64,000 bases of DNA from Nepenthes gracilis (Eukaryota > Streptophyta > Magnoliopsida > Caryophyllales > Nepenthaceae), in contig BSYO01000003.1 of the NCBI GenBank assembly GCA_033239525.1, forward strand, positions 27,335,540-27,399,539, in the 5' to 3' direction. A program made the translations under genes and the position numbers. This document shows, in pieces, positions 11,279 to 22,533 of this stretch. Below the pieces are notes generated by a model, which searched no databases, was not told the DNA's origin, and was given only the letters and a program-made list of their open reading frames with translations. Positions within the stretch are counted from its first letter, which is position 1. Each line of letters starts with the position of its first letter.

Positions 11279-11942
11279 CATGAAGGTTAACGGGCGGAAA
11301 GAAGTGTAAATGAGAAAGCACGATGTGGAGAAAAAACTTTGTCAATGGAGCACAATCATTGGTGTGAAATTTTCTCCAACAATGGAGCACAAGTACGATA
11401 GGTTTTTCAAGAGGAAAAAGCTCCTCAAAAATTTGCTATTGTTCTTATGGTTCAAGACATAAGACATCTATATATGTAGAGTCTAAATGGTTTTAAAAAA
11501 TAAAAGAGCCGTCAAGAACAAAAAGCCTGTGCCGCTCAAGTGTACGGCGGGCGTAGGATAGGATTCGGGTGATTTTGTGCACTGGCGTTCGAGCACGGAT
11601 AGGGCGTGCATCGAGTGCCTCGGTTCTAGAAAACGCGCATGGTTGGCATGTCGGGTGCTCATTAAGCACCCGGTTCTGAAAAACGTGCCCGAGTGGCGCC
11701 TCGAACACTCCATAAGCATCGGGTACGGAAGACATGCCTTGATGCACCCCTCTCGGGAAGGTGCGAAACAGGCAACAAGAAGGCGTGAAAGCTAAGTATG
11801 TGGCGATGACGGCTTTCGAGCATAAAACTAATGAAGATCTTCCAGGCCAATATATTATTGTAGATACCGAACGTGCCGACAAGAGACCAAATAAATAACC
11901 CGAGACGGTCATAGAATATACCAACATAAAATACAACTAACA
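11279..11942 (-). mobile_element. Truncated 3' LTR of the copia element
   Basis: This copy runs from AACA at 11942 (TGTTAG on the minus strand) to a break at about 11279, where similarity to the right LTR stops at CATGAAGGTTAAC. It carries the same GC-rich block of CGAGCAC/GCACCCGG words and the CATCTATATATGTAG TATA-like site as the right LTR. A purine tract (AAAGGAAAAGAT on the minus strand) adjoins it at 11943-11954. Confidence 0.8.
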
Positions 11943-12287
11943 ATCTTTTCCTTTGGCAATTCCGTGACAAAAATCCATACAAATAAAATAAAATAAAATA
12001 AAATATAATAGAATCATGCGTTCAGATACTACCGAGATAGAATCCGCATACAGAAAAATTGGGGTTCAGATACCACTGAGATAGAACCCGCGTACAAAAA
12101 AATTGACGCATTGATACAATTGACAAAATACAAAATGAATTATAAAAACTTCGGAAGTGGCCGAGCTACTGTGCGCCAGGGAACAAATGATATTTTTGGA
12201 CAAATATGGTTAGTACAAAAATAAAGAATATCAAGAATATAATCGCAGGAGATTATACAAGGTAATAAATTACCATAAAAAGAAAAC

Positions 12288-12326
12288 TCCCCCTAATAAG
12301 AATAGCCTCCCCCTATCTCCCCCTAA
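12288..12326 (-). other. Repeated GGGGGAG polypurine tracts
   Basis: On the minus strand three AGGGGGAG motifs occur within 40 bp. Such tracts after pol are typical of the SIRE/Maximus lineage of copia elements, where one acts as a polypurine primer site. Here they lie about 350 bp before the 3' LTR. They support both lineage and orientation. The role of the extra copies is unknown. Confidence 0.6.
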
Positions 12327-13073
12327 AACAAATAATGAAACACCTCTCTAAGGTAGAGATCTACTCCTCCATTTTATCATGAATGACCAAAGGGTAATGA
12401 AACTTACTCTTCTTGATTCATAATTTTTTACCACGTTTTATAGTGTTGTTTAAATTCATCACTTGATCATTTAGAAATTTGATGTGGTGAATGAGATGCT
12501 CAATCTTTGAGTTTTGTCGAAACTTATTTTGACACAATATTTCGGGGTAGTAGGGGCGAATATGGCCAATAATGCCGCACCTATGACATGTTGGGACAAA
12601 TGTAGTATTGATATTAGAATCATACCTTTGTTTGCCAACGGTTTGTGACTTGACCCAAAGTTTTGGGAAAACTCATGACGATTGATCAAGATAGGCAGAC
12701 GATGTGCTTCTTTGTCTTGGGATGGACATGGGTCGTATAAATATAGTTCTAGATTTAACATTGGTATTTAAGAAATTTTCTGAATAACCTAACCCGATTT
12801 TATTTTTCCTAATTTTTTCCAAATTGAGTATATGGTCCATTTGTTTTAACCCATTTGAAAATTATTTCAAATCATTGCGAGCAATCTCAATATCAGATTT
12901 AAGAGTCATGATTTTTTCAGTAAAAGAACTTTTCAGTTTCTCAACTTCTTAAACTTTTGTGTCTAATTCGGATTTAAGAGCTAATTCTTTTTCAATTTTT
13001 GTCAGTTAATACTTCAATGACACATTGGTTTTCTTGACTGTAATTATTTTTTAAACAATTTATCATAAGCATT

Positions 13074-14215
13074 CTAAATGTCATACAATTTAGCCTCGGA
13101 CTTGTTCTCAGAGTCATCGGATAAAGTAAGGTTTTCTTCTAAATATTCATAAGGGCAATATATCAAAGTCACAAAAGCCATGTACTTGACAGGGCCCTCT
13201 TCAGTGCATCTTTCAACATTTTCTTCTTCATCATTGTTTAATGTCACATTTGCTTTTAAAACTTGGCCTTGTTGGCGTTTAAGATTGGGGCATTCAGCAC
13301 GATAATGACCAAAACCCTTATACCTTTTCCCGCCTTGGGAAGAGATGGCGTTGAACACCTTAGGTATTTTTTGATTTGGTTTCTTTAATTTCATGTCGAT
13401 CTTTTTTATCAAGTTTAAGTGATCTTTTTAAATTCATATTTGGTTTGTCAGATGAAGATTTATTTTTCTTCAAAATTTTTTTAAAATTTCTAACAAATAA
13501 GGTAAAATCTTCATCACTATTTGATTCATCATCTGAGTCACAATTTCTATCTTCCCTAACAGATTTTAGAGTAATCGATTTATTCTTTCTTGATTGGGAA
13601 AGTGTGTGTTCGTAATTTTGGAGAGATCCTACAAGTTCTTCAATCTTCATTTTATCAAAATTTTTGCTTTCTTCGATAGCGGTGACTTTAGATCTAAAGC
13701 GTTCAAGAAGCAATCTAATAACTTTTCTCACAATTCTAGTTTTAGGAATTCGTTCTCCTAAATTAAAAGTGGAGTTCACAATATCATTTAATTGAGTATA
13801 AAATTTATCAAATATTTTATCATCTTTCATACGAATTTTTTCAAATCTGGTAGTAAGTATTTGTAATTTTAAATTTTTTACTAGCTTTGTTCTTTCGTGA
13901 GAATCTTAATGATGTCCCACGCATCTTTAGAGATCTCGCATATAGATATACGTTTAAACTCTTCGGAAAATACAACCATAAAAATAGCATGTAACCCCTA
14001 CTATTTCAATTGCATAAATCAAGTTCTTTTGTCCATAAGGACAGAGCTTTCGGTTCATCACTGGTGATACTTTTGGGTGGAGTCCACCCAATTTGGGTGC
14101 TAGCCCATATGTTTTCATCCATTGATTTGAAAAAGGCACTCATCTGAACCTTCCTATAAGTATAGTTATTCCTATCAACGAAGAGAGAAATGGATAGCGA
14201 TCCACTCGTATACAT
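13074..14215 (-). pseudogene. copia Gag, frame-broken
   Basis: The N-terminal part (14215-13954) has SLFVDRNNYTYRKVQMSAFF and IGWTPPK, the opening of copia Gag proteins. After a gap with stops, 13830-13360 carries the UBN2-type domain (FNLGERIPKTRIVRKVIRLL, KVTAIEESKNFD, LVGSLQNYEHTL) and an acidic-basic linker. The fragment at 13412-13074 keeps a degenerate zinc knuckle (GFGHYRAECPNLKRQ); the first cysteine pair is not visible. At least two frame changes separate the pieces. It would package element RNA if intact. Confidence 0.82.
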
Positions 14216-14239
14216 CTAGATCGGGGGTCGCAGATCGGG

Positions 14240-14258
14240 GTAGGTCTCTGATATCAAT
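14240..14258 (-). other. Copia primer-binding site
   Basis: On the minus strand ATTGATATCAGAGACC directly follows the LTR end CTTTCA. It is two mismatches from the TGGTATCAGAGC initiator-methionine tRNA site used by plant copia elements. It defines the inner end of the 5' LTR at 14259. Confidence 0.65.
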
Positions 14259-15354
14259 TGAAAGGAGCTATACGTCCAAAACACACAAAAATTTCAACCA
14301 TTTGATAATTTAGCGAAAGCAGTGACAATAATAAAAATTTAATACACATAAATAATATTTAATTCTAGATAATATGAGTAATACAAGCATATAAATGAAG
14401 ACAATAACAAATAACAATAAAGAGATAATTTTTTATTACGAAAGAAAAGCTCTATAACCACGGCCATCGAGAAAAATTCTCCGGGCTTCAACGGTAAGGG
14501 AAAATATGCACTATGAAAATCAATTTACAGATCGGATAGTAACGACGCACTAACCTAACCGACTTACTTCAATCTTGTGATTTTTACTAAAAAAACTCCT
14601 TGGATTTGCTCACGACAACGGAACCGGACGCATTCCGATTTTCAAGTCAATTTTTTCTATTTGACCACTTGAATTGCCGAACACCACTGGAGCCCAGTGT
14701 CCACGCCACCAACGTCGCCATGAAGGTTAACATGCGGGAAGAGGTGTAAATGAGAAAGCACGATGTGAAGAGAAAAACTTTGTCAATAGAGTACAATCGT
14801 TGGTATGAAGTTTTCTCCAACAATTGAGCACAAGTACGATAGGTTTTTCAAGAGGAAAAAGCTCCTCAAAAATCTGCTAGCGTCCTTAGGGTTCAATGCA
14901 TGAGACATATATATATAGAGTCTAAATGGTTTAAAAAAAAATAAAAGAGCCGTTAAGAACAAAAAGACCGTACCGCTCAAGTGCACGGCGTGCGCAGGAT
15001 ACGGTTTGGGTGATTTCGTGCCCTGGCGCTCAAGCGCGGATAGGGCGCGCATCAAGCACCCCAGTTTTTGAAAATGCGCTTGGTTGGCGCCTTAGGCGCT
15101 CTACGAGTGTCTAGTACTGAAGGCTCGCCTTGATGGCACCTCGGGAGCCCATGTGGTGCCCCTCCCAAGAAGGTGCTAAACAGGCGACAGGAAAGCGTGA
15201 AAGCTAAGTATGTGGCGATGACGGTCTTCGGGTATGAAATTGACGAAGATTTTCCAAGCCGATATATTGTTGCAAATACCGAACGTGCCGACAAGAGACC
15301 AAATAAACAACCCGATACGGTCACAGAATATACCAACACAAAATACAACTAACA
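14259..15354 (-). mobile_element. 5' LTR of the copia element
   Basis: About 1.1 kb, from TGTTAG (complement at 15354) to CTTTCA (complement at 14259), next to the primer-binding site. The part from 14718 outward is duplicated at 11279-11942; the inner 455 bp is present only here. A TATATATATA stretch at 14908 corresponds to the promoter region. GC-rich words such as GCGCTCAAGCGCGG lie just upstream of it. Confidence 0.7.
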
Positions 15355-15359
15355 CACAT

Positions 15360-17051
15360 AATCAAAGGCTAAAATCGCACAGCAATACTTATTTAGACAA
15401 TGATCTATATTATAATATTATAATGAATACCAGGAAATACTATCATTTGAAATAAAAATCCATGATCCAAATTTTTTATTTCTTTTCATATTTTATATTG
15501 GGACTCTACACAAATATTTATAATTCTTTTTTCTTAATTTTTGTACTCCAAAAAAAATATAAAAATGGATAATAAATTATAGAGTTTTAATTTCTTGATA
15601 CAGATTCATAATCTCATATTCTTGAAAATACAGATACATATTTTATATTCTTTTAAGCTTGTACAGATACATATTTTTATATTCATATGGATTTAAGTCT
15701 TAAACTTTAACAGATACTTTTTCATAAAAAATAAATATGCAGATAATCATGGACTTTAACATTAATGGACTATAAATCATAATTCTCAAATTACAGTTAT
15801 GTAGAAGTTTTATACATATTTTTCGATATAAAATAGGAATCAAATACTGAAAAATAACATGTAATTTATGATACATTTAATCTCCCAAATCTTGAACACC
15901 AGTGTAAAACCACCAAATAACCGGTAAAAGATATATGCATGTATAGAATAAACAGATGAGGTGTATAAAAATAATATTCATTTTAGTATAATTTTTAAGC
16001 AGTAGTCAAACATTATTAGATAGAAAATTAGACCAAAAATAAGGTTACAGGATACTTACCTGAACATTATATTCTGAAGATCAGAATAAAGGATGCTCCA
16101 TAGCTCCCGAATAGGACGTTCTCTCTCCTATTGACACGAAGCCCGCGCACGCTGCCACTCTTTCCTTTGCACCACTCTCTACCATGCGCGCCACCACCAC
16201 CCAGCCTCGCCCACAACCGCTGCTGCCTTGCTCGCGAGTTGTCATCGCTCTCGCCTCCCATTGCGGCAGCAATCCTTCCTCGGCAAGCCTTCCCTCTCCT
16301 CGTTGCGCCCCTTCTCCCGCGCAGCTTCTCTCTCTCCTGCGCTGCCACTTCACCCACGGCTGGTGCCAACCACCGATGCATTGCCGAGCACTCCTCTCTC
16401 CCTCTCTCCTCCTCCTTCTCCTTCTTTATCGTGCCTCTGCCGCTTACCCTTCCTCTCTCTTTCTTCTTTCTCCCATGATTTAGGCTGATTCCTTCAAAAT
16501 TGACACATGTAACCATAAAATCGGCATCCACAAGGAGATGGAAAAGATTTACTTGCCTTAACTTCACCCATCTTCTCTGACAACGGCGGCGTATCCTCCT
16601 TTAGCTAGAGACTTTTCCTTTCTTTGACAGCATCGCACAAAATAAGGTTGAATCATAGAGAGGCTTCGCTAGGCTTCCATTTTTTGTCGCCGATTTCCTT
16701 CGGCCGGTGTCACTGCAGCTCCCATTGCCTCCTTGTTCCTGCAAAACCCTTCTCTCTCTCTCCTATTTTCTTCCTTACTTCTTCTCTCCCTGACCCCATT
16801 TCCTTCTTATTATATTCATTATATATATATATATATATATATTTCTATCTTTATTTTCTATTTTACTTTTCATTTATTTCAAAATTTAAATCGGTACTCG
16901 GATAATTATATGGACTCGTTCCGGATTTCACTCCACAAGTCCAATCATTTCTCAAAATTTTACAATATTTAATTAATTTTTATCACATCCAAATTATCTA
17001 ATAAATAATAAATAATCTCAATTAAATTGGATAAAAAATTAGAATATTATA
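15360..17051 (-). mobile_element. LTR-like repeat, inverted (family with GA leader)
   Basis: On the minus strand this runs from ATAATATTC near 17051 through a GC-rich block (16130-16480, complement of CT-rich DNA) and GGAGCATCC to TTCAGGTAAGTATCC (complement at 16051-16064), and then an AT-rich tail. The same order is found at 26631-24286. The plus-strand open frames at 16131-16488 are composition artefacts of the CT-rich block. Both ends are approximate. Confidence 0.55.
16820..16842. repeat. (TA)n microsatellite
   Basis: Roughly 11 TA units in a row, bordered by TTCATT and TTTCTA. Confidence 0.9.
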
Positions 17052-18200
17052 GGTACAACTCTTTGTGGTCAAATTAAAGTGAATATTATCATTATAATAT
17101 AAAGAGGCTTTTTCAGCCATTTAAGCTGTGACTTCTAAGTAATGGCCACATTTGTTAATAAGGGTATTACTAGATTAAGATAAAATCAAACTTAATGAGC
17201 ATTGTCGAAGTTAGGCATCAACCAACATAGTTTAATAAAAAATGGGAGGGTTTTAAAGTTTTTATTTTCCTCAAAATATATCCTCTGTGCAAAGTTTGTA
17301 AGTCATAAATCCTTAGGGCCTACCCAGTAAACAAAAAGTTGTGGCTAATTTTTGAATTCTTTTAGAAAAGTAAAAAAATTTAGATAATGTATTTAAATCT
17401 GTCTGTTTTATTTGAAAAACTGAAAAAAGAGATTTCTAGCTTTTTAATTTTAAACTGAAATCTTAAAAACTCATAAAACATTAAAGAGATATTTTTCAGA
17501 ATTTTTTATTGATTATGAAATAAAATATTTAGAAATTTTTAAATATTACTTAGATGATAATATTTTAAGAATTTGTGATTATAAAAATATTATTTTATAA
17601 ACTTATAAAATATCAATCTAATAAATAATAAAATTTGGATCCAATTTATAAATAAATTTATTATATTTTTATAAATAAATAATAAATCTATAAATATTAC
17701 TTAGCATATAATTTTCTATTAAGCATTGCATAATTTTTTTATGAATTCAATGATTTTAAAAGTAAACTATTTCAAAATGAATTTGTTTAATTAGTTTATT
17801 ACAATCGCATAAATTTATTAAATTCATCAACTGATTTTTTAATTAATGATTTTTATCCTATATCGGGTGTTCAAAAATTTATAAAAAAATTATTTACAAA
17901 CATTACTTTATTAAAAATATTTATAATAAATAAACCTATTTTTTTAGAAAAATTTAAAAAAAAACAAAAAAAAATATTTAACAAAAAAACTGTAAATTGA
18001 AACTTCGGCCAGGTAAATTAGGGAAATTTCTTAAGCTTTTTTTTCTGTAAATTGAAACTTATTTTAAGATCTAAAAGCAACTTCTATAAAATTTCAACCA
18101 TCTTTTTCTTATAATTGTTCTTTAAAAAATTCAATCTGTATCTTTTTCTTTCTTTTTTTTAATAAAAAATCATTTCAAAAAGTCCCATTATAACAAAGTG
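17052..18200. other. AT-rich intergenic DNA
   Basis: I see no gene, LTR end or tandem repeat here. It is strongly AT-rich with long A and T runs near 17940-18180 and a short repeated phrase CTGTAAATTGAAACTT (about 17989 and 18046). It separates the repeat-rich block on the left from the RIC gene. Confidence 0.6.
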
Positions 18201-18987
18201 ACTCTCCTTATAACAAGGGGTTGACGCGTTTATACAGCTTAAAACAATAAAACTGTCCTATATTTAGAACTTCAAATTTGTCCCTTCACTCTCTTCTCCA
18301 GCACCTACAGTTTAAACCAGCTCATTGTATCAATTAAGTCGAGCTTAATTAGCATCAAAACATATGCTTTGCCACCTAATTAATTAATTAATTAATTATC
18401 GCTTGGATTTAAACAGCCGTAGCTTCGATTAATCTGCTTTTCCTTCTCCAGAAACCATCCCCCACCCTTCGTACGTGGTAATCAATCATCTGTAACGTTG
18501 ATTAGTTTCGACGGACAAGATCTTTCCTACCTTCTCTAAGCTTAATTTCTTCTCCTTTTCATGGGCCTATTGTAACAGCAAAGGGTTTTTCTCTGCGTTC
18601 ATGTTACGACGTCGCATGCAGGAGAAGATGCATGGTATCAACCGACATGTTTTCCTGTAAAGGTTTGCTCGTTTTGAAGGTCGTTAGCCTTGATGTAACA
18701 GCAAACTTGCTTTATTTTAATTCGAGATCACCCATTGATTCAAATCACAGAGTAAATATTTTATAATCTAAAGCAAAAACTGTGTATACATATAAAGATA
18801 AACCGTTTTTGTTCTTCTTCCCTTGTTTCGCAATGCATCCCCATAAGATGTTGTAATCTCAGTGTTTAAACAGCTTCTAATGGGTGTGTTTGTTTTCTGC
18901 TTTGGTTTGGTTTCCTTCGCAGGTATTAAGAAGGCTACGTAGGGAAAGAGGGCTTGCGGGATCGAAAACAATTGAATAGTTTAACCG
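18201..18987 (+). promoter_or_regulatory. Upstream and 5' UTR region of the RIC gene
   Basis: The sequence becomes less AT-rich than its surroundings. TTCCTTCGCAG before GTATTAAGAAGG (about 18911-18922) looks like a 3' splice site, so the 5' UTR probably contains an intron whose donor I cannot place. A (TTAA)n run lies at 18378-18398. No single convincing TATA box was found, so the transcription start is not given. Confidence 0.4.
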
Positions 18988-20931
18988 ATGAGCATAAAAA
19001 TGAAAGGCCTACTAAAAGGCCTAAGATACATTTCCCATATATTCGGTAATAATCCACCCTTTTCTTTTAAAAACAAAAAAAAAAATTCATCTTAAATGAT
19101 AACTATTAATATAATTATGAAATTATATGATGAATATTGTAAGTTTAAATCATAAAAATAATAAAATTCAGAAGATCTAATTTTGATATAGACGAAGAAG
19201 AGGAGGAAGAAATGCAAATCGGGCATCCGACGGATGTAAAGCATGTGGCTCACATCGGATGGGATGGCCCAACCGTAAATTCGCCGAGCTGGGTAGGTTT
19301 ATTTATGCATTGCTTGAATATTAGCCTCATTCTTCTCTAATCTTCTTGGTTAATTAATGGAAATCTCGATCATTTCATCCTAATTGAATCAACTCATTGA
19401 ATTTGAATTACGAAGGCCCGTTTTAACTGATGCAGATGAAGGAGTTCAAATCACCAGCAGATTCAGCACCATCGCTACCTATTGGGGATGCCAAGGCAAA
19501 TGGGGAGGTCAGACTTATTTCCCAAGGTTAGTTTGTTTAGTCCGTACCATCTTTCTTTTCAAAATTCCCCCACCCCCAATTGCCGCTGCCGTGACCACAA
19601 AAAATATTATTTATACGTTTAATTATGTATTTAATTATATTAAAATTATTAAAAATAGATATAAATTTTATCTTATTTTAATTTTTTTATTTTCTTTACA
19701 TCAAAAATAATAATTTTAGTATAATTAAGTATACAAATAATATTATTTTATATATATTATGGAGAATATATTTCTATGATTTGATTTTGTAATCTCCTAA
19801 TTACTGTAAAATAATATTATGGATGCATGCTATGAAGCATTGACATGGTCGTGAGTAGCTTTATTGTCTACAGATTAAAACTTGATATAATGTGAAGGCA
19901 TTAATTAAAATTTATGCTTTTTTACAGATATGAAAATATAAATTATTAATACTAATATCAATAATCCTAAATTACTAGCAATAAATGTATATTTCTTGTT
20001 TATTCATTTAAAAAATCACAGAGACAAATAAATATATAATTGAGCCAATATAATCAACTTTGTCATAATATACCTTACATATTAAAAAATACAACAAAAT
20101 TTAAATTTTTAATTATTTTTCAATTTTAAATGACTCAAATGCTATTTTATTTATATTAAAAAAAACTCAATTTTTTTCTTAAAGACAATAAAATCATCTA
20201 ACATGTGAAAACATGCCTGACACGTTAGAGGGAAGGTGGCGGTCTCTATTTTTTTAAGAGATAAAAGCTTTTTTTTTTTTTTTATATATATCTTAGTCAT
20301 ATACTTTTAAATGTATGATTATAATTCAACGATTGATTTTAATTAATTTTTTATATTTTAAAAAATAGTTAAATCGTATCTATCTATTTAAAAATAAATA
20401 ATTTAAATTAAAAAAAATAAACTTTATCTTTTTTAACACGTGTAAAAAAGTATGACTTATTCATCTGAAGAAATCAGAGTCTTGGACTTGCTCTCCGCAG
20501 GGTCCCCAAAGCCATCAAGACGGCACCCATCCGTAGAAAGCACAGGATCAGCTGATTCCCCACTCGGCAGTCCGTCGCAGAAATCAAAACATTCAAGGCG
20601 GCGCCACTCTGGCAGCTCTTCCAAAGAGCCCAAGGATGCTTCCGGCAGTAGCAAAGCCACTCGACGGAAGGATGTCTCGAGCCCCCGAGCTGCTGAATCC
20701 TCCTCAAAGGGCCTCCCAAACATACCAAAACAATCTCGGAGGAAGAAATCCAAGGATGGTGAGGGGTCTGAGAGATCATCTGGTAGACGCAAGGACCAAG
20801 CTTTGTCCATGGACTCGAAGCATGGACCGATCCATGGGTCGGAAGATGGATCACCCCAGTCATATACGAGTGATCAAACATGCCAAAGTTCGGGTTTGGC
20901 AACTCTTCATGAAGGAGAAGTAAAGGGATAG
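18988..20931 (+). CDS. CRIB-motif protein (RIC, ROP GTPase effector), four exons
   Basis: The proposed coding exons are 18988-19045, 19192-19292, 19436-19526 and 20471-20931, joining to 236 codons. Exon 1 gives MSIKMKGLLKGLRYISHIF, the usual basic N-terminus of RIC10/RIC11-like proteins. Exon 2 holds an acidic run and the CRIB core IGHPTDVKHVAHIGWD (residues 29-44), followed by SPSW, which binds active ROP/RAC GTPases at the plasma membrane. Exon 3 continues KEFKSPADSAPSLP. Exon 4 encodes a serine-, lysine- and arginine-rich tail ending EGEVKG. All introns fit GT-AG. The exon 3-4 junction is least certain: the donor CAAG/GTTAGT and acceptor CTGAAG/AAATC keep the frame but interrupt no known motif. 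RIC proteins link ROP signalling to cytoskeleton and polarity. It is the only intact-looking host gene here. Confidence 0.85.
19527..20470 (+). other. Third intron of the RIC gene
   Basis: This ~940-bp intron is strongly AT-rich and much longer than the first two (146 and 143 bp). It contains T-runs at 20265-20282 but no recognisable transposon ends. Its limits depend on the uncertain exon 3-4 junction. Confidence 0.55.
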
Positions 20932-21049
20932 AAAATTGGACTTCTTTTCTTAATTTGAAAGAATATTGGCTTCTATATTTATAATTTTTTTAACATTCTG
21001 TGTCATATTTTGGTCATGAATCAAATAAATTTGAGAAACTTTTTTCTAT
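20932..21049 (+). other. 3' flank of the RIC gene
   Basis: AT-rich DNA after the TAG stop at 20929-20931. It probably includes the 3' UTR. No unambiguous AATAAA is present; AATAAATTTG at 21025 is near a plausible position. Confidence 0.4.
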
Positions 21050-21620
21050 AATTTTCCTTTCTTTCCTTTTAACCCTTTACAATCCTCAAAACTTCATAGA
21101 AAAGTGCGGCTAAGGGACTTAATAGCACTCAAGAGCTAAAAGTAGGCCGATGCACAAGCCTGCCACTATATATGAAGTTTGAGAAAGTGTATGATCATTT
21201 TTTAAATATATTTTATGCAAATTTTAAACTGAAAAAGAAAATAGTCAGATTATTTTATTGTGATTCGAACATGATGGACTTTTACCACTGAAATAATCTT
21301 ATTATATAAAGAATCAGAACGTCATATATCAAATCTTCTTAATAATAGTCATAACAAGATTTTAAGTCCACTAAATAAGATTAGTTGCATATGATATTGG
21401 TTAATCATAAAATCTGAGGCTTCTTCACCTAACCCAATAATGGGTCTGCTGTATCTATTAGATGGTCGACAATTTGCTTTCTGCCCTAATTTCTTAATGA
21501 CTTATAATCAATAAAAACCAACAAGCCAACTGCACACACATTATTAATAGCAAACGCAATGCCCATGGTCCCAACCCTAGCCCCAGAACCGCCACTGTTT
21601 CTCACACTGCAAGATGCTTT
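21050..21620 (-). repeat. Module X, copy C (inverted)
   Basis: The reverse complement of this stretch matches 43800-44410 and 61165-61660. Shared landmarks include GTAGAAAGCAAATTGTGG, TAGATACAACA, TTTTTATTGATTATAAG and CACTGTTTCTCACACT. The three copies differ by many substitutions. It is non-coding as far as I can see. Confidence 0.85.
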
Positions 21621-21624
21621 TGCT

Positions 21625-22533
21625 CATTTAAGAAGTTGTTCAAATTTTGTTTATTTAGTTACTTTTTTATCTTATATTTATTATATCCATACTTATTATA
21701 TTGTCATTCAATATTTGTTAAATATTTAACTCACCTTATATTATTTTATCATTCACATTAGTAGGTTTGGTTTTCATGGGAGTTTGAATGGATGGTTTTT
21801 GGGTGGAGGATCATGAGGATCATTACTTTGTTCTTTTTTTTTTTTTTTTTTTTTTGATTTGGGCCTCAAAGCCTACACACACGTACAGAAAAGACGCATT
21901 ACGTAGCAACGGAGTGCTTAGTGTGCGCTGTCTTTCAGGCAGCAACGGCGATGAAGAGTTCTTGCTCGGTTAGGTGATGGCGATGGCGATAAAGATGACG
22001 ACGAAGATGGAAAAAAGATGTTGACAAAGAAGGTGGTGATGAAAACAAATGAGATAAAGATGAAGACGAAGATGGAGAAGACGATGACAAAGATGATTTC
22101 GCACAGCTCAATTCCTGACTCCCTCTCTCTTGAGATTTTATTTGAGGATTTTTTTGTTTCTCTCTCTTAAAAGAAAGGTAGGTGTGGCGGTGAGGGTTTG
22201 GGGTAGACAAAAATAATTTAAGAATTCAATAACTATCGTGAGCATGTATAATTATTACAGCAAGATTAAAGATCAATACTATATTTATTTTTTATAATGT
22301 AATTGATGATGCCATATTATAAGTTATATATATTTATGAAACATGCACTACCTTAGAAGTCAAGTTACAGCAAACTTAATACATTTTCCGGGATAAAATA
22401 TATTTTTATCTGTGAAAGGAGTTCACTAACATAGCTTTGTACAACGTTCTAGTCCCGATTATGATTTTATGTGTAGAATTTATTATTGTGTTAGAATCAA
22501 AGTCGTGATAGTATACATCTCTTAGGAAATATT
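21625..22533 (+). repeat. Modules W and Y1, copy C
   Basis: 21625-21830 is the reverse complement of 42305-42500. 21800-22533 matches 61680-62398 in direct orientation, and 22220-22533 matches the reverse complement of 41940-42290. The T-run at 21833-21857 and GATGGCGATGGCGATAAAGA at 21974 are shared with the copy at 61680. The minus-strand open frame over the GAT-rich part is a composition artefact. Confidence 0.8.

Larger units (their letters stand above)
11279..15354 (-). mobile_element. Non-autonomous copia element (gag only)
   Basis: Two direct repeats, 11279-11942 and 14718-15354, have matching outer ends (ATACAACTAACA) and flank an internal region with a copia-type Gag on the minus strand. 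The minus orientation is set by gag, by a primer-binding site next to the right LTR and by GGGGGAG tracts near the left LTR. No protease, integrase, RT or RNase H remains between them, so pol was lost. The left LTR lacks about 455 bp that the right LTR has. Confidence 0.82.

Noticed and set aside
11493..11982. 147- and 106-codon minus-strand frames
   Set aside because: They lie wholly within an LTR; the equivalent in the other LTR is only 98 codons and diverges; no known domain.
16131..16488. Overlapping plus-strand open frames of 86-115 codons
   Set aside because: They run through a CT-rich low-complexity block that recurs, diverged and in either orientation, in related repeats; none has a domain or is conserved.
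21262..21291. tRNA gene
   Set aside because: Box-like words are present, but the spacing is too short and no acceptor stem or anticodon arm can be formed.
21935..22210. Minus-strand frame with SSSSPSSSSSLSHLFSSP
   Set aside because: It is the translation of a GAT/GAA-rich stretch; the copy at 61729-61975 shifts frame, so there is no protein conservation.
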